A stretch of DNA of 64,000 nucleotides from Musa acuminata AAA Group (Eukaryota; Streptophyta; Magnoliopsida; Zingiberales; Musaceae): the NCBI RefSeq assembly GCF_036884655.1, contig NC_088356.1, forward strand, positions 12,913,001 to 12,977,000. The letters run 5' to 3'. The notes below the pieces were generated by a model. That model made no database searches. It was not told the DNA's origin and worked only from the letters and a program-made list of their open reading frames with translations. The position numbers and the translations under genes are program-made. This document shows positions 32,149 through 43,125 of the stretch, piece by piece; positions within the stretch are counted from its first letter, which is position 1; each line of letters opens with the position of its first letter.

Positions 32149-33100
32149 ATGACTCTTTTCAAATTTCAAGAGGGTTACTCTATCATACGTCTTCCTATGT
32201 TTAATGGAATAGACTACACATATTGGAAAACTCAAATGAGAGTTTTCTTGATTTTCTTTAGATTTTAATATTTGAAATATCATTGAAAATAGATTTCAAA
32301 GATCTTCTCTTCTAATGAATGATTGGAATGATTTGGAGAATAAGACTTTTTCTTTAAATGCTAGAGCTATGAACGCTCTATTTTGTGCCTTAGACAAAAA
32401 TGAATTCAATCGGGTTTCTACTTGCGAAATAACTTTTGACATTTGACATATTCGAAATCACACACAAAGGCACTAGTAGAGTTAAAGACTCTAAAATAAA
32501 TATTTTGATGCGTGATTTTGAATTATTTCGTATGGAACCAAGTGAGACTATTGGAGACATGTACATCCGTTTTACAGATATCGTTAATAGTCTAAAAGCT
32601 CTTGGTAATAGTTTTTCGAATCCTGAACTTGTAAATAAATTTTTACGATCACTTTCTAAAAATTAGGATTCGAAAGTAACAACAATACAAGAATCAAAGA
32701 ACTTGAACCATTTTTTGATTGAAGAACTTATTAGGTCTTTGATGACCTATGAAATGACATGCAATGCACATGAAGAACTTGAGAACAATCTTCCAAAGAA
32801 CAGGAAGGATTTGACACTTAGAACTAAGATGACCACTCGAGCGAAAGCTCAAGTGATGATGACTTTGAACTTCTCACAATAAAACTTAAAAAGTACTTAA
32901 AACAAGAATCGAAGAATAAAAATAAACTTAAAAAGAAGAGGTTGCCAAAGAAGAAGAAGACACGTAAGACGACTATAGATAGAACGAGCTCATCCAAAGA
33001 TGGGAAGCAAAGTAACGAAGATAAGGTGGTGAACTATACCTTAATGGCTTTCGACGACGAGGTAACCAAAACCCCCTTAGTTTACTTTGAAATTACTTGA
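32149..33100 (+). pseudogene. gag of NA1, broken
   Basis: Starts MTLFKFQEGYSIIRLPMFNG, 24 bases after the PBS; stops and frameshifts follow (one stop after about 38 codons). Readable blocks match NA2 Gag: IDYTYWKTQMRVFLI, TSRVKDSKINILMRDFELF, ETIGDMYIRFTDIVNSLKAL. It ends with TPLVYFEIT and a stop, the same terminus as in NA2 Gag, so the pol-less structure predates both insertions. Confidence 0.8.
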
Positions 33101-35292
33101 TGCATTTCATGAGTTATTTTTAAATTAGTTTAAAAAATTATATATAAATTATTAAAAAAATATGTAAAAAAATTGAGACCATGCTTATCTTTCTAGTGAT
33201 TATGAAAATGATCATGAAAATTACATGTTTTAAGATAAAGGAACAAAATGTTAGATCTAATGCTTCTACATCTAATAAGATTAATTTTATGTATGTTTTT
33301 AAGAAGCAATAATGTATATCTTAATGATTTCCATATTGATTTTTGATTTTATTTAAAAATATTTTAAGATTAATGAAATCATACTTGATGATTTAATGAT
33401 GCATAATGATTTGAAATCTTATGTTTAGGAATTATGTGCTATACTTTTGATCTTATATCTTTCATGACATTATTCCTTTGTATTTATGATTTGTATATCT
33501 CATGATATGATTGAATCATTGATGCAAAGAAGGAAAATGCATTACTACAACAAACAAAATGATTTTGATTAAAAATACTTTATGAAATCATGCTTGATGA
33601 AATAATGTAATGATGATTTGAAATCATGCTTAATGAGTTTATATTTCAAAATTATCCATGATGATTTTTTGTGATTTATGGCTTATTGATCTTTGTCGTA
33701 ATAAAAGTTGTTTTTTTAGTTTTAAACATGATGTATGTTTTGATTTGGCATAAAAACTTTGGCATACTTGTAAGAAATCAAATCACTTAAATTGAAACAA
33801 CTAAAAAGAGGAAAGCATTTTTCTTGAATTTTTTTTTTCTCTATCTTATCGATTTTTTTTTTTCACTAAGAGATTGATAAAGTTATTTATGCCATTTTGA
33901 ATCTTTTGAAAGTAATTTTGATGATTTGATGATTTGAATTTGAATGAGTTTTATCTAAATCATAATCTTGATTTCTTGGAATTTCTTGAGAGTTTTGATG
34001 AATCAAGATCTCTTCTTTGTACTCCTATGATTTTTTTTCTTGGAATCATTACTATTTGATCTCCTAAGATTTTGTTTTGATTATTTAAAAGGACATTTGT
34101 TAAAATGAATTATGACTTTTGGTATTCATGAATTGATCCTTCTTGACCTTTCATATTAATAACTTTCATGTCTTTCATATGACTCCTTTGTATTTATTTT
34201 ATGATTAGAATATTATTACAAAAGAAAGCAAAAAGTGCTGGCCTTGAATGTTAAACTTAGGCATGTTAAATTCTTGATTTTTTGAAATTTGATACTTGAT
34301 GAATCAAGATCCTTATTTTCCTATGTTTCCTTTTGTTAAAGGGAATAGTTATGAATAATGATTTTTCTCTTGATTTCTCAAAATTGATGACTTTAGAATT
34401 CCTTTGAAGATTGCCTTGTAATTGATCTCTTAAGATTTCTTTTTACTATTTACAAAAGAAAAGACTTATTAAAATGAATCATGACTTGATCCTTCATGAT
34501 CTTTGATATTGATATCTTTCATGTCATGATTTTTATTATGTATATTTTTTTTGTATTTATGGTTGTATACCTTATGTGATACTTAAAGAATTGATGTAAA
34601 GGAAAATGAATTGCACCTTTGTGTTATTCCCTTCTTTTTGCCAATGACAAGGAGGGAGAAAGAATTGCTAGTTTGCACATCTCAAAAGAGAACCGAAATT
34701 TGTTAGCTTGCATAATTCAATAAGAAGCAAATCACTCTAGCTTGTACATCGCAAAAAAAAAGTAAAATTGCTAGCTTGTATGTTCAAAAATGGTATAAAA
34801 CTTGCTGAATTTGCTAGCTTCAATATTGCAAATGAAGCAAAAATTGCTAGCTTGCATATCTCAAAAAAGAAGCAAAATATGCTATCTTGCCTATCTTTAA
34901 ATTTGTCCAATCTCAAGAAGCAAAAATTGCTAAATTTGCACATCTCCATAACTTACTAGCTTGCATGTTCTAACTTACCATCTTATTAGCTTGCATATTT
35001 AAAAATTTGCTTGTTGTACTTCTCCTTTTTGTTGATGATAAAAAGGGAGAAGGTATGATGATAATCATGCATATTATGCCAAAAATGATAATTTAAAATT
35101 ATGTATGATGATCATGCATGTAATAATGATTTTGAAAATATATATTATGTTTTGGAATGATGTATGCAATACTCATGATTTTATTATAATGATATATATG
35201 ATGTATTGCATATGATGTGATTAAAATAGTTTCAACTTTGCCTAAAAGATCATCATTTATTTGAATGATGCCTTATTTCAACATGGCATATT
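33101..35292 (+). other. Non-coding 3' region of NA1
   Basis: AT-rich, no pol. Between 34660 and 35010 a loose repeat of TTGCTAGCTTGCATATCTC with A-rich spacers recurs at 30-50 base intervals. Two internal polypurine runs of AAAGGGAGAAGG type (34650-34660 and 35040-35056) resemble the PPT of NA2. Confidence 0.6.
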
Positions 35293-36013
35293 GATAATGA
35301 GATCGATTCACCTTTAAACACATATCCTAAATAATCCTCGTCATAGGTTACTCGAGAGGGATATCGTGATAACTGAACAGACTGGTGTGCTGTATACCCG
35401 TCCATATCATGGATGCAGTTAGTCTCATAGCTACTCGTGTAGGGACACTAGGGATACAGTACAAGTGCTCATTGGAGAATGAGTTCACCGATTGATCCGC
35501 TTACGGAATGCTGGATGGTTGATGATGCCTTATTGTCAGACAACGATTTTGTAGTCCTAGTGATGTATCTGGTCCTTGGACTTGAGACACCAAGGATGTC
35601 CTATATGAGTACTCCACTCTTTGATACCAGACTTATAGGTTTGGCTGTCCCAAATCTAGTACAGCTGGTCATTGGGAGTGGTAGTCGACCTTACTAGGGC
35701 TATTGAGTGTCGATAGAGGATCATCCACTCTCGGCGTCATGAGAGGAATATCCCATGTGTTCTTGCTCAAACAAATCCTTGGCCAGGGTCATTCAGGTTG
35801 AGAGAAAAAGAGTCCTCCGGGAGAATCCGATTAGAGCGAGACTCGAGTAGAAACTGTATGGGTCTAACAACACCATACTCGATATACGATATCTGGGATA
35901 TTAGATGAATGAGGGACTATAGGTACACGGTAACTGAGGACAGACAGGTCCAATGGATTGGATTCTCCTGTATCGTTTGGGGACTACGACGTAGTGGCCT
36001 AGTACGTCCGTAG
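35293..36013 (+). repeat. 5' LTR of E1, left part
   Basis: Matches E2 LTR positions from GATAATGAGATCGATTCACC onward and breaks at CGTAG (36009-36013), the left copy of the E2 target duplication. Continues at 44622. Confidence 0.85.
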
Positions 36014-37507
36014 TGCTAGTCAAAGGTGCCCAACAAGCCAATCACGTGAGTGATTGCACGTGTGACTTGATACAGAATCTTTTTGCTTATTATATTTTGG
36101 CGTATATCACTTTATAATTATTGCATAAATGCATATATATATTGTGATGTCCTTGGATTTGTGCAATGGGAATCGGATCGTGATGAGATCACGATAATGA
36201 GATCGATTCACCTTTAAACACATATCCTAAATAATCCCGGTCATAGGTTACTCGAGAGGGATATCGTGATAACCGGATAGACTGGTGTGCTGTATACCCG
36301 TCCATATGATGGATGCAGCTGGTCTCATAGCTGCTCGTGTAGGGACACTAGGGATACAGTATAGGTGCTCATTGGAGAATGAGTTCACTGATTGATCCGC
36401 TTACGGAATGCTGGATGGTTGATGATGCCTTATTGTCAGACAGCGATTCCGTAGTCCTAGTGGTGTATCTGGTCCTTAGACTTGAGACACCAAGGATGTC
36501 CTATATGAGTGCTCCACTCTTTGATACCAGACTTATAGGTTTGGCTGTCCCAGATCTAGTACAGCTGGTCATTGGGAGTGGTAGTCGACCTTACGAGGGC
36601 TATTGAGTGTCGACAGAGGATCATCCACTCTCGGCGTCATGAGAGGAATATCCCATGTGTTCTTGCTCAGACAAATCCCTGGCCAGGGTCATTCGGGTTG
36701 AGAGAGAAAGAGTTCTCCGGGAGAATCCGATTAGAGTGAGACTCAAGTAGAAACCGTATGGGTCTGACAGCACCATGCTCGATATACGATCTCTGGGATA
36801 TTAGATGGATGAGGGACTATAGGTACATGGTAACTGAGGACAGACAGGTCCAATGGATTGGATTCCCCTGTATCGTCTGGGGACTACGGCGTAGTGGCCT
36901 AGTACGTCCGTAGTCGATGAGTCGAGTGAATTATTACAGAGATAATAATTCACTGAGTTAGAAGGAGTTCTGACAGGTATGACTCACGGCCAGCTCAATA
37001 TTGGGCCTAGAGGGTCACACACATATGGTAGGCATTGCGATGAGTAGAGGTTCGGATATGAGATATCCGACGGAGCCCTTGTCTTATTGGATGCAGATCC
37101 AATACCCACTAAGGAAGGACCCATTAGGGTTTGACACGGGATCTCTATAAATAGGAGGGATTCACAGCCTTATAGGCTAGAGTCTTTGCTTGCCTTTCCT
37201 ATTCTCCTCTCCCTCTCCACCTCAGAGTAGGCCTGGAGATTTGAGGAGCGTCGTCGCAACCTTGCTGTGTGGATCACCGCTAGAGAGGAGGACGCTTGAC
37301 CTCCTTCACCCTCTCCTAAGGATCTGCAAGGAAATAGGGATATACGATCTCCCTAGGTAACACAATCTCTATATGCAATTTTGTGTTTTGCGGATTTTTG
37401 CGCACTAATCTTCACACGACGACGAACATCTTTTTGGGAATCGGGGATCTTGTTTTTCTTGTTCTTCCGCTGCGCATATGATGTCGCCCCCCAATGATTT
37501 CCCAACA
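36014..37507 (+). repeat. 5' LTR of E2
   Basis: TG...CA, 1494 bases, matching 43126-44616. TATA box CTCTATAAATAGG near 37144 with a pyrimidine-rich transcript start region after it. Confidence 0.95.
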
Positions 37508-37508
37508 G

Positions 37509-37520
37509 TGGTATCAGAGC
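37509..37520 (+). other. Primer-binding site of E2
   Basis: TGGTATCAGAGC two bases after the LTR end. Confidence 0.9.
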
Positions 37521-37609
37521 TAGGTTGTTCGTGCGAATGATTGATTTTGAACTGCGTGTGTTGTGTTTAGGAAGAATATTGACGTCAAAATCGTTGACGC
37601 AAAAGCGAG

Positions 37610-38030
37610 AAAGGGCAGCAACAGTTGCTGCCCTCGATCTGCATGCCTGCAGCCACCTGCAGCGGCAGCCGCAGCCAGGCAGCACAGCGCCGGCTCATGC
37701 GCAAGCGCTGTGCCTGCAGCAGCCGGCCGATGGTCTGCTTGCAGCAGGCTTGCTGCTGGCGGGGCTGGCAGCCCACGGGCAGAGGCGCCGCAGGGCAGCG
37801 GCGCCTACCGCCGCTGCTCCCGCGGGCGAACCCCCCCCACAGGGGCGGCCGCCCGGCGGGACAGCACTGCCTACGGAGGCAGCAACGCCCGAAGGGGGAG
37901 CCCACCTGCAGCGGCAGCGCCGCCAGCGGGCGTGCCGCCTGTAGGCGAGGGCAGCGCCCTCGCCCCGCCGCACAGGCCGCCGCCAGCAGGGTGGCAGCGG
38001 CGGCAGCGGCAGCAGTAAGAGGGAATTAGG
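37610..38030 (+). other. GC-rich leader block of E2
   Basis: Quasi-repeats of GCAGC/GGCGGCAGC words, open in several frames on both strands because of composition. It is followed by TTAGGGTTTTGGGCAAAA and AT-rich sequence. The E1 counterpart (45415-45830) has the same flanks but much-changed words in the block, so it evolves fast. Confidence 0.6.
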
Positions 38031-38808
38031 GTTTTGGGCAAAAATATAGTTTTGCCCCTGTGAATTTGAGAAATTCCAGTTTCTGTCTTTTGTCAAAATT
38101 ACGAAAATACCCTTAGGAATTGAGAAATTCCCTATATATCCCTGATTTCAGAAAATATTAATTAATTAAAAGGTTTAGTTGATTATTATTTTTATTATTA
38201 TCTAGTAGTCCTACATGATGATGATTATTTATACATGTGATGTATGATGTGTGGACGGATGATCATGGACCGTGTGATGTGTGTACTTGTGATTATTATT
38301 ATTGAGGTCTGCGAACCTCCATTATATTTCTCGTTTATTGTCGGGCCTGCGTGCCTATGATTAAGTTGTAATCACATGAGGAGGCGCAGCGGGAGCGTGG
38401 ATGCGATAGCGGGACCCACGAGACGGACGATCGTGATGTATGGAGATGCATCAAGATGTCGACGAAACCGACGAGGACGAGATGGACGATCACAGGGCAT
38501 GGAGATGCACCGTTGCACACATAGATCTTGATGTGAGTGATTAGGCCTACTGGCTCGGGCCTAATCATATTAGGTTGTGGTCCATGATCATCTGGTGTGA
38601 TTGCTTATACACATACTAGATATGTATATATATTTGCATGCGATGTAGATATATATTAAATATGTATATGTATGACATGTCATATTAGGAGACCAAATTA
38701 TAGAAACATCTCTCGATAATATTAAGTCGGTAAACGTGAGGCAATTAGATTGACCCACGTGGCCTTCCATCGTTATGAGTAGGAACCGATTCCCGGTGTA
38801 GGTTGAGT

Positions 38809-39100
38809 TGGTCGAGTCCCTCGAGACTCGCCTATATCGCGATTCGCTATCTTGCTTACGACATAGAGATGTCACCGGTGACCTGAGGGCATGGTATGCT
38901 TGGTCGAGTCCCTCGAGGGTATATCATCAAATCAGACTTATCTTGTAACGAAGGTGTTGTCTTAACCGTGCATCATGGTTGGTCGAGTCCCTCGAGGCCA
39001 TGGTGATTCGGAGGCCGAACAGGATGGGAATCACAAGGAGTTGTGATCGGCAAGAGTTGCCTACCTTTTAGGCTTAGTTGATTGGTCGAGTCCCTCGAGG
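38809..39100 (+). repeat. Four evenly spaced small hairpin motifs in the E2 leader
   Basis: TGGTCGAGTCCCTCGAG occurs at about 38809, 38901, 38980 and 39083. TCGAG and CTCGA pair around a TCC loop. The E1 leader has the same four at 46717, 46809, 46888 and 46991 with identical spacing. Confidence 0.8.
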
Positions 39101-39295
39101 TTACACTAAGACGCTGATTGGATCCTGATCCCCACTAGAAGTCTGCCGGAGACTTCCGTTTTACGTGCTGAGGGTGTCGCGTGACTCGATAGTAAAATAG
39201 TGGGAGCATATTAAGATAGAAGTCCATATCTTGATAGTTTATTTCTTGCAAAATCTTCATGTTATTCATTTCTGCTACATCTTTATTTTCAGAAA

Positions 39296-40024
39296 ATGTC
39301 GCTTTCAAATCCTTTACGTGGCATACTTGATGTCAACCGCCTCACTGGTCCAAATTATACGGATTGGCTCCGTAACTTGAGAATTGTTCTCACAACGGAG
39401 AAAATCGTGTACGTCCTTGATACAGTGATGCCTACGCCCGAAGAAGGGGCAAGCGAGGATGAGATCGCTCGCTACGTGAAGTACATTGATGACTCTACTC
39501 TTGCTCAGTGCTATATGTTGGGCTCTATGACTCCAGAGTTACAGAGACAACATGAAAAGATGGATGCCATATCCATTCTCCTACATGTCCGTAAATTGTT
39601 TGAGGAACAGGGAAGGACTCAACGATATGAGATATCCAAGAGCCTTTTTCGCGCTAGGATGACTGAGTGGACGCCGGTTCAGAACCATGTCCTAAAGATG
39701 ATTGAGTGGATAGAGAAACTCACAGGTCTAGGAATGGTCCTAGAGGATAACTTGTGTGTGGACATTGTGCTTCAGTCCCTACCAGATTCCTTTTCACAGT
39801 TCATAATGAATTTTAATATGAACAAGCTTGAGGTGACTCTCCCAGAGCTCCTCAATATGTTGAGGGAGGCAGAGAGTATTATTAAGAAAGAGAAGCCAGT
39901 TCTCTACACTAGTGAGACCAGAAAGAAAAGGAAAGTAGAAAGGTCCCTTAAGAAGGGAAAGGGCAAGGGCAAACAAGGTAAAGCAAAGGTTGCTAAGAAA
40001 GACCCAACAAAGGACAAAGGCTAG
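39296..40024 (+). CDS. Gag of E2 (242 aa, ends at a premature stop)
   Basis: Starts [20 protein letters not shown], the Angela-type Gag opening, with [40 protein letters not shown] and [20 protein letters not shown]; the tail is strongly basic ([20 protein letters not shown]). The stop TAG at 40022 lies where E1 has CAG, followed by CFHYGKDGH and a second TAG at 40052 where E1 has TGG. Both are C-to-T or G-to-A changes, cutting Gag just before its zinc knuckle. The knuckle itself has Tyr in place of its second Cys. Gag and pol are in the same frame. Confidence 0.85.
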   Translation: MSLSNPLRGILDVNRLTGPNYTDWLRNLRIVLTTEKIVYVLDTVMPTPEEGASEDEIARYVKYIDDSTLAQCYMLGSMTPELQRQHEKMDAISILLHVRKLFEEQGRTQRYEISKSLFRARMTEWTPVQNHVLKMIEWIEKLTGLGMVLEDNLCVDIVLQSLPDSFSQFIMNFNMNKLEVTLPELLNMLREAESIIKKEKPVLYTSETRKKRKVERSLKKGKGKGKQGKAKVAKKDPTKDKG

Positions 40025-40123
40025 TGCTTCCACTATGGTAAAGATGGGCACTAGAAGAGAAACTGCAAAGAGTACCTTGCAGAAAGGGCGAAACAAAAGC
40101 TTGATGAAGCTTCAGGTACATTC

Positions 40124-42265
40124 ATGATCAGTCTCCATTTGTCAGACTCTTATGATAACACATGGGTATTGGATATCGATAGTGCTTATCATATATGCAA
40201 TTCGTTACAGGTTCTGGCAAGGCCTAGGAGACTAGAGAGAGGCAAGATGGACCTCAAGATGGGTAATGGAGCAAAAGTTGCTGTATTAGCTGTTGGCGAG
40301 GTCGCCCTACATCTGCCTAGTGGAGCTTTTATTGCATTAGATGCATGTTATTTTGTTCCTTTTATTATCAAAAACATTATCTCCATTTCATGTTTAACAG
40401 TTAGTGGATATAAATTTGTTTTTGAGAACAATGGTTGTTCGATATTATTAGATGATAAGATCATCACGAAAGGAACATTGCATAATGGTTTATTTATGTT
40501 AGACACCACTCCACATATCATGAATGTAAATGTGTCCAAAAGGAAACGAGATGAGTTGAACAGTGCATACCTGTGGCATTGTAGGCTAGGTCACATCCAT
40601 GAAAGAAGGATTCAAAAGTTGCTAAATGATGGATATCTAGATCCATTCGACTATGTGTCATATGCAACTTGTGAGCCTTGCATTCGTGGAAAACTGACCA
40701 AATCTCCATTTAGTGGAACTGGAGAGAGAGCCACTGAGTTGTTGGAACTCATACATAGTGATGTATGTGGACCCATGTCAACTCATGCCATTGGAGGTTA
40801 CTCCTACTTCATTAAATTTACTGATGATTTCTCAAGTTATGGATATGTGTACTTAATGAAGTACAACTCCGAGGCCTTTGAGAAATTCAGAGAGTATAAG
40901 AATGAGGTGGAGAACCAGACTGGAAAGAGTATCAAAACTCTTCGATCAGATCGAGGAGGTGAGTACTTAAGTACAGAGTTTACTCAGTTCCTCAAGGACC
41001 ATGGGATATTATCCCAATGGACACCTCCTTATACACCTCAGCTCAATGGTGTCTCTGAAAGGAGAAATCGTACATTATTAGATATGGTACGGTCCATGAT
41101 GAGTTTCGTTGACCTACCCATCTCATTCTGGGGATATGCCCTAGAAACCGTAGCTTACCTTCTGAACAGAGTTCCAACTAAGTCGGTAGTGTCTACACCA
41201 TATGAGATATGGAAAGGGAAGAAGCCTGATCTTAAGGTTGTTAAGATTTGGGGCTACCCTGCCCACGTTAAAAGACACAACCCCGATAAGTTAGAATCAA
41301 GGACAGAGCGATGCATATTTGTGGGATACCGCAAGGAAACTTGTGGGTATTACTTCTATCATCTCGAGGACCAAAAGGTCTTTGTAGCTAAGAGAGCAGT
41401 GTTCCTTGAGAAGGAACACATTCTTGGCGGAGATAGTGGGAGAATGATAGAGTTGAGCGAAGTTAGAGAACCAAGCTCAAGCACCACTCTACAGCCCGAG
41501 TCTGTTCAGGTACCTAATACACAAGTTTCAACTTTACGCAGGTCTGATAGAGTATCTCATCCTCCTGAGAGATATGTGGGACATATTAGAGGAGAGGATG
41601 CTGAGGATATTGATCCTCAGACCTACAAGGAGGCTATTATGAGTATAGACTCCGGGAAGTGGCAAGAAGCCATGAATTCTGAGATGGATTCTATGTACTC
41701 CAATAAGGTTTGGAACCTAGTTGATGCGCCCGAAGGTATTGTACCCATCGGTTGCAAGTGGATCTTTAAGAAAAAGATCGGAGTAGATGGAAAGGTAGAG
41801 ACCTATAAAGCAAGGCTAGTGGCTAAGGGGTATCGTCAAAGGCAAGGTGTTGACTACGACGAAACTTTCTCACCCGTAGCAATGCTAAAATCCATCAGAA
41901 TTCTATTGGCTATTGCAGCACACTATGATTATGAGATCTGGCAGATGGATGTGAAAACCGCATTCCTCAACAGGAACCTCGAGGAGGAGGTGTATATGAT
42001 GCAACATGAGGGATTCGTGTCCAAGAATTGCCCAGATAAGGTGTGTAGGTTGCTTAGATCCATTTATGGACTAAAGCAAGCTTCCCGAAGTTGGAACATA
42101 AGATTTGATGAGGCAATCAAATCTTATGACTTCGTTAAGAACGAAGATGAGCATTGTGTGTACAGGAAGGTAAGTGGGAGCGCTATCACCTTTTTGGTGT
42201 TATATGTGGATGACATCCTCATCATTGGGAATGACGTAGGAATGCTATCCATAGTAAAGGCTTAG
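40124..42265 (+). CDS. Pol of E2: protease, integrase, RT (713-codon open stretch)
   Basis: Same frame as gag, open between the TAG at 40052 and a TAG at 42263 (TGG in E1). Protease site reads VLDIDSAYHIC near residue 16 (family DTG, here DID, so likely inactive). Gag-pre-integrase LWHCRLGHIHERRIQKL is near residue 150. Integrase has HSDVCGPM (first Asp, about 213), TDDFSSYGYVY, LRSDRGGEY and TPQLNGVSERRNR (Glu, about 312), then the C-terminal GYRKETCGYYFYH. RT has KWIFKKKIGVDGKVETYKAR, WQMDVKTAFLN and YVDDILIIGND (YVDD at residues 694-697). Not initiated by its own ATG in life; it would be translated as part of Gag-Pol. Confidence 0.85.
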   Translation: MISLHLSDSYDNTWVLDIDSAYHICNSLQVLARPRRLERGKMDLKMGNGAKVAVLAVGEVALHLPSGAFIALDACYFVPFIIKNIISISCLTVSGYKFVFENNGCSILLDDKIITKGTLHNGLFMLDTTPHIMNVNVSKRKRDELNSAYLWHCRLGHIHERRIQKLLNDGYLDPFDYVSYATCEPCIRGKLTKSPFSGTGERATELLELIHSDVCGPMSTHAIGGYSYFIKFTDDFSSYGYVYLMKYNSEAFEKFREYKNEVENQTGKSIKTLRSDRGGEYLSTEFTQFLKDHGILSQWTPPYTPQLNGVSERRNRTLLDMVRSMMSFVDLPISFWGYALETVAYLLNRVPTKSVVSTPYEIWKGKKPDLKVVKIWGYPAHVKRHNPDKLESRTERCIFVGYRKETCGYYFYHLEDQKVFVAKRAVFLEKEHILGGDSGRMIELSEVREPSSSTTLQPESVQVPNTQVSTLRRSDRVSHPPERYVGHIRGEDAEDIDPQTYKEAIMSIDSGKWQEAMNSEMDSMYSNKVWNLVDAPEGIVPIGCKWIFKKKIGVDGKVETYKARLVAKGYRQRQGVDYDETFSPVAMLKSIRILLAIAAHYDYEIWQMDVKTAFLNRNLEEEVYMMQHEGFVSKNCPDKVCRLLRSIYGLKQASRSWNIRFDEAIKSYDFVKNEDEHCVYRKVSGSAITFLVLYVDDILIIGNDVGMLSIVKA

Positions 42266-43115
42266 TTATCTAGACACTTCTCCATGAAGGACTTAGGGGA
42301 AGCATCCTATATCTTGGGGATTAGAATCTATAGAGATAGATCCAAGAGGATGCTTGGCTTGTCCCAGTCCAGGTACATAGAAACCATTGTCAAAAGGTTT
42401 GGCATGAAAAATTCCAAAGGGCAAACATGAATATGATACCTTATGCCTCAGCAATAGGGTCTATCATGTATGCTATGCTATGTACTAGGCCTGATATAGC
42501 GCATGCTCTGAGTGTCACGAGCAGGTATCAGGCGGATCCAGGCTTGGAGCACTGGAAAGCAGTAAAGTGTATCCTTAAGTACTTGAGAAGGACTAAGGAT
42601 CTTTTACTAATATATGGAGTTAATAGCCTTAAGGTTGAAGGCTACACTGACTCAAGTTTTCAGTCTGATGTCGATGATAGCAAGTCGAATTCAGGGTATG
42701 TGAACACCTTGAATGGAGGAGTAGTGTGCTGGAAGAGTTCCAAGCAAGATACCACTGCTGACTCGACCACAGAGGCGGAGTACATTGCTGCATCGGATGC
42801 AGCAAAGGAGGGAGTCTGGGTGAAGAAGTTCATCACAGATTTGGGAGTCGATACAGATAGCGACAAGTCGACTTCCTTATATTGCGACAACTATGGGGTG
42901 ATTACTCAAATAAGGGAACCCGGGTCTCATCAGAAGTGTTCTGAGGAGGTTCCAGCTTATAAGAGAGATCATAACCCGAGGAGATGTAGCAGTGGAAAGA
43001 GTTCCATCTGAAGATAACATTGCAGATCCACTGACAAAGCCATTGTCTCAGATTGTCTTTGAGCGTCACAGGGGTCTGATGGGGATCAGACACATAGGTG
43101 ATTGGCTTTAGGTCA
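42266..43115 (+). pseudogene. RT end and RNase H of E2, frameshifted
   Basis: After the TAG at 42263 the frame continues to about 42410 (FSMKDLGEASYILGIRIYRD), where a deletion relative to E1 (about 90 bases, between TCCAA repeats) shifts it. 42427-43011 reads the connection and RNase H (TRPDIAHALSV; EGYTDSSFQSDVD; TTEAEYIAASDAAKEGVW; YCDNYGVITQI). After SHQK a second frameshift lies before VLRRF; E1 shares it. The last blocks, DNIADPLTKPL and GIRHIGDWL, are in the shifted frame. PPT AAGTGGGAGAT at 43115-43125. Confidence 0.85.
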
Positions 43116-43125
43116 AGTGGGAGAT

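Larger units (their letters stand above)
30882..35296 (+). mobile_element. NA1: gag-only SIRE-like non-autonomous retrotransposon, 3' end lost
   Basis: 5' LTR 30882-32110, PBS TGGTATCAGAGCC at 32113-32125, gag relic 32149-33100, then about 2.2 kb without pol. Homology to NA2 (50152-58474, reverse) continues to CATGGCATATTGATA at 35282-35296; the final segment with PPT and the 3' LTR is missing. The junction with the E1 LTR falls in the shared GATA. Confidence 0.8.

Noticed and set aside
35479..36606. 75-codon frame repeated in every forward E1/E2 LTR (MSSLIDPLTECWMVDD...)
   Set aside because: It is present because the LTRs are near-identical; in the older solo LTR (28306-29929) the frame is shifted, so coding constraint is not supported.
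37525..38096. Long overlapping open frames on both strands (Ala/Gly/Arg/Pro-rich)
   Set aside because: They sit in the GC-rich retrotransposon leader; openness follows from base composition and the frames are not kept in the E1 counterpart.
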